Positions 22,901-25,572 of a stretch of 25,572 bases of DNA are shown piece by piece. Numbering within the stretch: position 1 is the first letter of the stretch; each line of letters begins with the position of its first letter. The notes beneath the pieces were generated by a model, which was not told the origin of the DNA, searched no databases, and saw nothing but the letters and a program-made list of their open reading frames with translations. The position numbers and the translations under genes are program-made. The stretch comes from Anaerolineales bacterium (GTDB lineage: Bacteria; Chloroflexota; Anaerolineae; Anaerolineales; Villigracilaceae). The stretch is from contig JAEURE010000003.1 of assembly GCA_016789485.1 (NCBI GenBank), positions 1 through 25,572 of the forward strand. The letters run 5' to 3'.

Positions 22901-25571
22901 TTTCGTATAACTGCTTTCCCATACCCGCATATTGCGACCCCTGACCCGTGAAGAGAAAAGCTATTTTCGGCCGGGCACCTGACTTTACCTGACCAGTTAT
23001 AAAGGATGATTCTGTCTTATTTAGAAAATCATCAATTTCCCTTTTCAATTCGTCGGTCGAATGGGCCTGAATCGAAAGCCGATGCTCAAAGTGCGAGCGC
23101 GTTGTATTGGCAGTAAATGTCAAATCTTGTATCGGCTGCTTTTTTGTATCGAGAATTGCACGGACTCTCTCCGCAAATTCCTGCAAAGCAAACTCGGTCT
23201 TTGCAGACAAAGCAAGGATATGCCGCGGGCGTTCAAAGGTATTTAATTCTTGATTTGTTGCCGAAAGCGGAGCATCAGAAAGAACAATGTGTGCGTTCGT
23301 ACCGCCGAAACCAAACGAACTCACACCTGCAAAACGCGGTTGCTCGCGGCGTTTCCAGGGCCGAAGATATGTCCCGATCTCAAGCCGAGAGTCTTCTATC
23401 GCAAGATAGGGGTTGATCTCTTTTAGGCGAAGATGTGGTGGAATGGCTTCATTTTGCATCGCGAGCACCACTTTGACAAGCCCCGCAATGCCCGCCGCTG
23501 ATTCGAGATGACCGATATTGGTTTTGACCGAACCCACCAAGACACGATTGTTTGTTTGTTCATCATGAAGCACAGCACGCAGTGACGCCATTTCAATTGG
23601 GTCGCCTAACGGTGTGCCCGTGCCGTGGGCTTCGATATAACCGATTTGATTCGGTGTAACCTGTGCCTGATTCAAAGCCTGACGAATAACATCCTGTTGA
23701 GCCAAACCATTTGGAGCCGTGAGCCCGTTACTGCGCCCATCTTGATTCACTGCCGAGCCGCGAACCAGCGCAAGGATGTTATCTCCATCGCGCAAGGCAT
23801 CGGATAAGCGTTTCAAAATCACAACGCCGCACCCCTCACCGCGCACGTATCCATCTGCATTTGCATCAAATGTTTTGCAACGGCCATCGGGAGAGAGCAT
23901 CCGCGCCTGCGAGAAGGTGATGGTCAACTCGGGCGTCAGGATGAGATTTACGCCTCCAGCCAACGCCAAATCTGATTCCCCGCTTCGTAGACTCTGACAT
24001 GCGAGATGCACAGACACCAATGACGACGAACAAGCCGTATCCACCGCCATGCTGGGGCCGCGTAGATCAAAGACATACGATAGTCGATTCGCTGCGATGC
24101 TGTGTGCATTGCCAGTACCAGCATAGGCATCGATTCTTTCGGGGTCGTCAAATTGTAGCCGTGAGTAATCGGAGCTGCTGATCCCAACGAACACGCCCGT
24201 GCGAGTCCCGGCTAAAGATTGAGGCAGAATAAATGCGTTTTCGAGCGCTTCCCAACTTACTTCAAGAAGGAGGCGTTGTTGAGGGTCCATTCGTGCGGCT
24301 TCACGCGGAGAAATCCCAAAGAAGTGCGGGTCGAATAGACCCACATTATCGAGGAATCCGCCAAAGCGAGTTGTCACTTTCCCCGGTGAAGGTTCGGTTG
24401 AATGAAATGCATTCACGTCCCAGCGATCTGATGGGACTTCAGTAATGGCATCCACGCCATTACGTAATAATTCCCAAAAAGCCTGTGGATTATCCGCTTG
24501 TGGGAAGCGACAGCTCAATCCAATGATGGCAATCGGTTCGTTGAAGTTATTGAAAACAGGTTGATGAGATACAGGTGTTGGTATAGTTTTGGCAGGCTGT
24601 GAGGCACTCGCAAGAAAATTTGCAAGCGCTTCAATCGTCGGATAATCCCACGCCAATGTAGGGGAAAGTTTGCGGTTGAGAAAAACTTCAAGGTCACCGG
24701 TCAAGCTGACAGCCTGCACCGAGCCCAACCCATAATATGTGAACGGCTGGCGTGGATCAATACCTGATGCATCCATTTCCAGCATGGATGCGATCTGTGC
24801 AATCAGCCAGGACTGAAGCTCTGATGATGTCTTTGGTTTGGCTTCTGGAATTGCCGAGTGAGCCTTTTGCGCTGCATCTTTCTTCAACGCAATGGACTTT
24901 GTTCGCCATTCACCAACCACATCCAGTTGTCCATCCAAAAAGGCAGTTCTCGTTGCACGGCGTTGGATTTTTCCACTGGATGTTTTTGGGACACTCATCG
25001 GTTTGACAAGCACAATGGCAAAAACCTGCAAATCATGTTTTTCAGAGACCGCCTGACGAATCGCAGAAGTCACTTCGTCCATATTTCCCTGTCTACCCTG
25101 CCGCGTGACCTCTTGAACAATAACCAGGTGCTCTTTGCCATTCTCAGTAACCGAAAACGCGGCCCCTCCCGCTGGCTGCAAAGCGGGGTGGGAAGACTCG
25201 ACAGTTAATTCAATATCTTGAGGATAGTGATTACTTCCATTTATGATGATCAGATCTTTGATACGTCCTGTGACAAACAGTTCCCCATTTTGCAAAAAGC
25301 CAAGATCGCCCGTGCGCAGAAACGGACCTTCACCAGTGTTGGAAACAAATGCTTGAAAAGTCCTGTGCGTTTCCTCTTCCAAGCCCCAGTATCCCTGTGC
25401 AACGCTCGGGCCAGAAACCCAGATTTCACCCACCTGGTTCGAATCACAAAGCTCCAGCGTTGTTGGATTAACGATCACGATCTTCTGGTCAATGATCGAC
25501 GGACCGCAATTGACCATGGTTACTGAACCTGTATCACCAGTTGACAAGGGGACAACGCGGTCATTTTCCAA
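16992..25571 (-). CDS. Hybrid FAAL-PKS-NRPS megasynthase with terminal reductase, 5' end outside the window
   Basis: At least 2859 residues are encoded; the frame is open at the right edge, so the true start and most of the first domain are missing. Domain order by visible motifs is: fatty-acyl-AMP ligase C-terminal part (to about 228), ACP (248-322, Ser284), ketosynthase (345-765, Cys514, His649, His688), malonyl-type acyltransferase (868-1170, Ser962), ACP (1303-1380, Ser1339), condensation (1396-1845, HHIITD at 1526-1531), adenylation (1868-2366), PCP (2378-2450, Ser2412) and thioester reductase (2493-2859, Tyr2659/Lys2663). There is no KR, DH, ER, MT or TE domain. All active-site residues I could check are present, so the line should be functional. 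It would load a fatty acid, add a C2 unit keeping the ketone, attach an amino acid (predicted glycine) and release the chain reductively. Downstream genes supply tailoring, editing and activation. Confidence 0.93.
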   Translation of the reverse strand: MENDRVVPLSTGDTGSVTMVNCGPSIIDQKIVIVNPTTLELCDSNQVGEIWVSGPSVAQGYWGLEEETHRTFQAFVSNTGEGPFLRTGDLGFLQNGELFVTGRIKDLIIINGSNHYPQDIELTVESSHPALQPAGGAAFSVTENGKEHLVIVQEVTRQGRQGNMDEVTSAIRQAVSEKHDLQVFAIVLVKPMSVPKTSSGKIQRRATRTAFLDGQLDVVGEWRTKSIALKKDAAQKAHSAIPEAKPKTSSELQSWLIAQIASMLEMDASGIDPRQPFTYYGLGSVQAVSLTGDLEVFLNRKLSPTLAWDYPTIEALANFLASASQPAKTIPTPVSHQPVFNNFNEPIAIIGLSCRFPQADNPQAFWELLRNGVDAITEVPSDRWDVNAFHSTEPSPGKVTTRFGGFLDNVGLFDPHFFGISPREAARMDPQQRLLLEVSWEALENAFILPQSLAGTRTGVFVGISSSDYSRLQFDDPERIDAYAGTGNAHSIAANRLSYVFDLRGPSMAVDTACSSSLVSVHLACQSLRSGESDLALAGGVNLILTPELTITFSQARMLSPDGRCKTFDANADGYVRGEGCGVVILKRLSDALRDGDNILALVRGSAVNQDGRSNGLTAPNGLAQQDVIRQALNQAQVTPNQIGYIEAHGTGTPLGDPIEMASLRAVLHDEQTNNRVLVGSVKTNIGHLESAAGIAGLVKVVLAMQNEAIPPHLRLKEINPYLAIEDSRLEIGTYLRPWKRREQPRFAGVSSFGFGGTNAHIVLSDAPLSATNQELNTFERPRHILALSAKTEFALQEFAERVRAILDTKKQPIQDLTFTANTTRSHFEHRLSIQAHSTDELKREIDDFLNKTESSFITGQVKSGARPKIAFLFTGQGSQYAGMGKQLYETQPAFRATLDECSQILNPVLNRSLLEIIFANKNDSTIHQTTYTQPALFAFEYALAQMWRSWGIEPQAVLGHSVGEYVAACIAGVVSLEDGLRLIAERARLMGTLPQHGTMVAIFADAAPITDVLKPHLDKVSIAATNGPDNTVISGEKIAVQSIVDELTKLGISSKPLTVSHAFHSPLMDSILDKFESFARRIHFTNPQVPLISNITGEVLSQIPDAAYWRNHIRAEVKFSAGMQALANSGIDTFIEIGPSPVLLGMGKYCLPDSKAAWLPSLRQNQDEWQVILDSLGKLYVQGAEINWREFDHGYIRHRVVLPTYPFDRQHYWLEPVATTHRGVIEKASRPRPEQQFVVGDADGATLPLRSNGKSHAAHEELMAGGNGRAKTESLPSQKTVTPRDANELNHKKLAAADPTQRQKVLEDFLQRQAARILGMDTARLNLNQPLDTMGLDSLMAIEFKNSLESKLGIQVPVSSLLQGPTVSGLAAQILEHIDEPVNNITMVVSQSVEGFHPLTHNQQAMWLLDQLMPEGVSFNVSGAVRLLGELDRDAFRRAFAALMARHAVLRTTFKVMDGEPMQRVHLQMHLPLEETEAAEWTEEALQSRLEESAFRSFDLENEPAFRVVLFKRSALETVALVAVHHIITDFWSMTLLASELMTLYTAIKHGLDSPLPHLDHSYVDFAHWRNETLAGSDGESHWEYWREQLSGELPILHLPVDRPRKPIQIYRGETQHLHINTERTQRLKELASANGATLYMTLLAAFQTLLHRYSGQTDILVGSAMAGRTHSDFAGLMGYFVNPVAMRADFSNDPNFVTLLEQIRQTVLDALDHQDFPPALLVERLQILHRDASRPPLFETTFIYEKAHVDSVRDLNSLALGIPGARLKMDDLTLESMSLLRQPSQFDLTLMMAETGNGLSAAFIYNPDLFDPSTITRFGEHFQNLLDGISASPDQLLSRIPLLSHSERILFDQLNATDADYPRDLCLHQLIEAQVEKTPDAIAVVFHEQQWTYRELDERANEVAAVLRKQGVKPETFVGLCVDRSPHMLAALLGIHKAGGAYVPLDPTFPLERLAFMLADSAAPVLITQTSLASLFPEYAEKVILLDELTDISKTKKRTARKKDEKHTSDNLAYVLYTSGSTGKPKGVMIPHRALLNFLASMQKEPGLTANDTLLAVTTLSFDIAGLELYLPLVTGAKVVIADKETAFDPNLLMKEMERTNATMMQATPATWRMLIDAGWKGKPDLKILCGGEALPNDLADQLMERGAELWNLYGPTETTIWSTIYRVEKSQRDISGGVSIGRAIANTQIYILDSNLQPAPIGVIGDLYIGGDGLSRGYLNRPKLTAEKFIPNPFDPASSIYKTGDLARYLSDGNIEFLGRSDQQVKVRGYRIEIGEIEVALAEHPSVRQAVVLVRRDISSEASLVAYVVPASAEKEADTGQLREFLRTKLPEYMIPSAFVSLNSLPMTPNGKVDRKSLPALSQGNLAAKTEYIAPRNADEQAIANICAEVLNLERVGIHDNFFDIGGNSLIATRLIFQLQEHFQVRLPLVRLFEMPTVAGLAKAVEEARALPTNVDHHFDVVTLDELKNDVFIDDMVHVNGTPYKHVDDPRHILLTGATGFLGAYLLSSLLERTHAVIHCLVRANSEEDGLHRIKKNLGYYELWNENLIPRIRIVLGNLDSKRFGLSNTDYESLADELDVIYHNGAMVNFVYPYHALKSVNVDSTHEVLQLASTKRIKPVHFISSLSVFMKGDLRDKTLCYENANLEEVGVPFGGYGQSKWVAEGLMRAASQRGIPITIFRPDNILGDSRTGILNTSDMTYSLVRAIFKMGSVPDVEIMGGIVPVDFVSNAIVHLASQPASFGKTFHLSSLKQANFIDVFAMIAKRGVPIKQLPFVQWKADYYNLAKQFPEESFHAFLPLINQVGKGSLSLPRLDLSNTLAGLEGSSIVCPSVDENLIDIYVKYFVSSGLVSSIQN
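16995..18095 (-). other. Domain: terminal thioester reductase
   Basis: Residues 2493-2859 are a short-chain-dehydrogenase-type reductase: NAD(P)H loop TGATGFLG (2499-2506), a Ser pair in FISSLSV (2627-2628), and the YxxxK pair Tyr2659/Lys2663 in YGQSK. Such domains release the chain as an aldehyde or, after a second hydride transfer, an alcohol. Confidence 0.92.
18222..18440 (-). other. Domain: peptidyl carrier protein
   Basis: Residues 2378-2450 carry NFFDIGGNSLIATRL with phosphopantetheine site Ser2412. Confidence 0.95.
18474..19970 (-). other. Domain: adenylation domain, predicted glycine
   Basis: Residues 1868-2366 show core motifs A1 to A10 (for example YTSGSTGKPKGV, NLYGPTETT, YKTGDLARY, PNGKVDRK). 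Aligning by eye to GrsA gives pocket residues Asp2065, Ile2066, Leu2069, Gln2108, Leu2131, Gly2133, Leu2155, Ile2163, Trp2164 and Lys2355. This is DILQLGLIWK, which I recall as a glycine code. Confidence 0.85.
20037..21386 (-). other. Domain: NRPS condensation domain
   Basis: Residues 1396-1845 hold the C3 active-site motif HHIITDFWS (1526-1534) intact, plus C1-like LTHNQQAMWLL and C5-like MGYFVNPVAMR. It would join the 3-oxoacyl chain to the amino group of the loaded amino acid. Confidence 0.95.
21432..21665 (-). other. Domain: second acyl carrier protein
   Basis: Residues 1303-1380 contain MGLDSLMAIEF with Ser1339. The stretch between the AT and this carrier (about 1218-1300) is low-complexity linker with no reductive domain in it. 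Confidence 0.9.
22062..22970 (-). other. Domain: acyltransferase, predicted malonyl-CoA specific
   Basis: Residues 868-1170 include the entry motif FLFTGQGSQYAGMG and nucleophile Ser962 in GHSVGEY. The specificity motif is HAFH (1062-1065); HAFH marks malonyl-CoA and YASH marks methylmalonyl-CoA. Confidence 0.9.
23277..24539 (-). other. Domain: ketosynthase
   Basis: Residues 345-765 are a modular type I ketosynthase: Cys514 in DTACSSSL, His649 in EAHGTGTPLGDP, and Lys683/His688 in KTNIGHLESA. All catalytic residues are present, so it is an elongating, not a decarboxylating (KSQ), domain. Confidence 0.95.
24606..24830 (-). other. Domain: first acyl carrier protein
   Basis: Residues 248-322 carry the phosphopantetheine site YGLGSVQAVSL with Ser284. 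This carrier receives the fatty acyl group from the FAAL and presents it to the ketosynthase. Confidence 0.85.
24888..25571 (-). other. Domain: fatty-acyl-AMP ligase (FAAL), C-terminal part
   Basis: Residues 1-228 show FLRTGDLGFL, then GRIKDLIIINGSNHYPQDIE and a C-terminal PKTSSGKIQRR. The NHYPQDIE form is typical of FAAL enzymes, which load free fatty acids onto a carrier as acyl-adenylates, rather than of amino-acid adenylation domains. The core ATP-binding part lies outside the window. Confidence 0.85.
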
Positions 25572-25572
25572 T

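Noticed and set aside
25569..25571. Start codon of the megasynthase at the right edge
   Set aside because: The codon is TTG inside an open frame that continues past the edge, and the protein begins in the middle of the FAAL domain, so this is a truncation and not a start.

Overview
The window holds two unrelated gene clusters pointing towards each other, from a bacterium of medium GC content. The organism is probably a member of the Chloroflexota, class Anaerolineae. This rests on the overall look of the genes (short-leader lipoproteins ending in LAAC/LVGC, a DUF2723 membrane protein, ABC sugar operons, and GTAGG...CCTAC intergenic hairpins) and is an inference, not a proof. No rRNA, tRNA, CRISPR array, transposase or transcriptional regulator is visible.

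Region 1 (46-12817, all + strand) is a tightly packed carbohydrate-utilisation operon. In order it encodes an amidohydrolase, an AgaS-type SIS-domain sugar-phosphate deaminase/isomerase, a complete carbohydrate ABC importer except its ATPase (binding lipoprotein, two permeases), a DUF4874/DUF4832 lipoprotein, a GNAT acetyltransferase resembling AAC(2'), a GH4 alpha-galactosidase-type hydrolase, a GH114 endo-alpha-1,4-polygalactosaminidase-type lipoprotein, a LacD-type tagatose-1,6-bisphosphate aldolase, a PfkB-family sugar kinase and a GatZ/KbaZ-family protein. A rho-independent terminator at 12848-12883 closes it. Read together, the genes suggest cleavage of an alpha-1,4-galactosamine polymer (Pel-like or galactosaminogalactan-like) at the cell surface, import of the fragments, deamination to tagatose 6-phosphate, and entry into glycolysis through the tagatose pathway. 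A hexosamine kinase, a classical AgaA/NagA deacetylase, the ABC ATPase and a GatY/KbaY partner are not in the window.

A single DUF2723 (GT-C, TMEM260-like) membrane protein gene (12960-14636, +, TTG start) separates the two clusters. Its 3' end overlaps the convergent PPTase gene by 11 bases.

Region 2 (14626-25571, all - strand, running off the right edge) is a biosynthetic gene cluster. A megasynthase of more than 2859 residues has the order FAAL (C-terminal part only)-ACP-KS-AT-ACP-C-A-PCP-reductase. It is followed by a SAM-methyltransferase-like protein, a type II thioesterase and an Sfp-type phosphopantetheinyl transferase. Motifs predict a fatty-acid starter, one malonyl extension with the beta-keto group kept (no KR/DH/ER), condensation with glycine (binding-pocket code DILQLGLIWK), and reductive release. 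The expected product is an N-(3-oxoacyl)glycinal, which could be reduced to an N-(3-oxoacyl)ethanolamine or close by Knoevenagel condensation to a 3-acyl-pyrrolin-2-one. The PPTase, thioesterase and synthase together make a nearly self-sufficient cluster.
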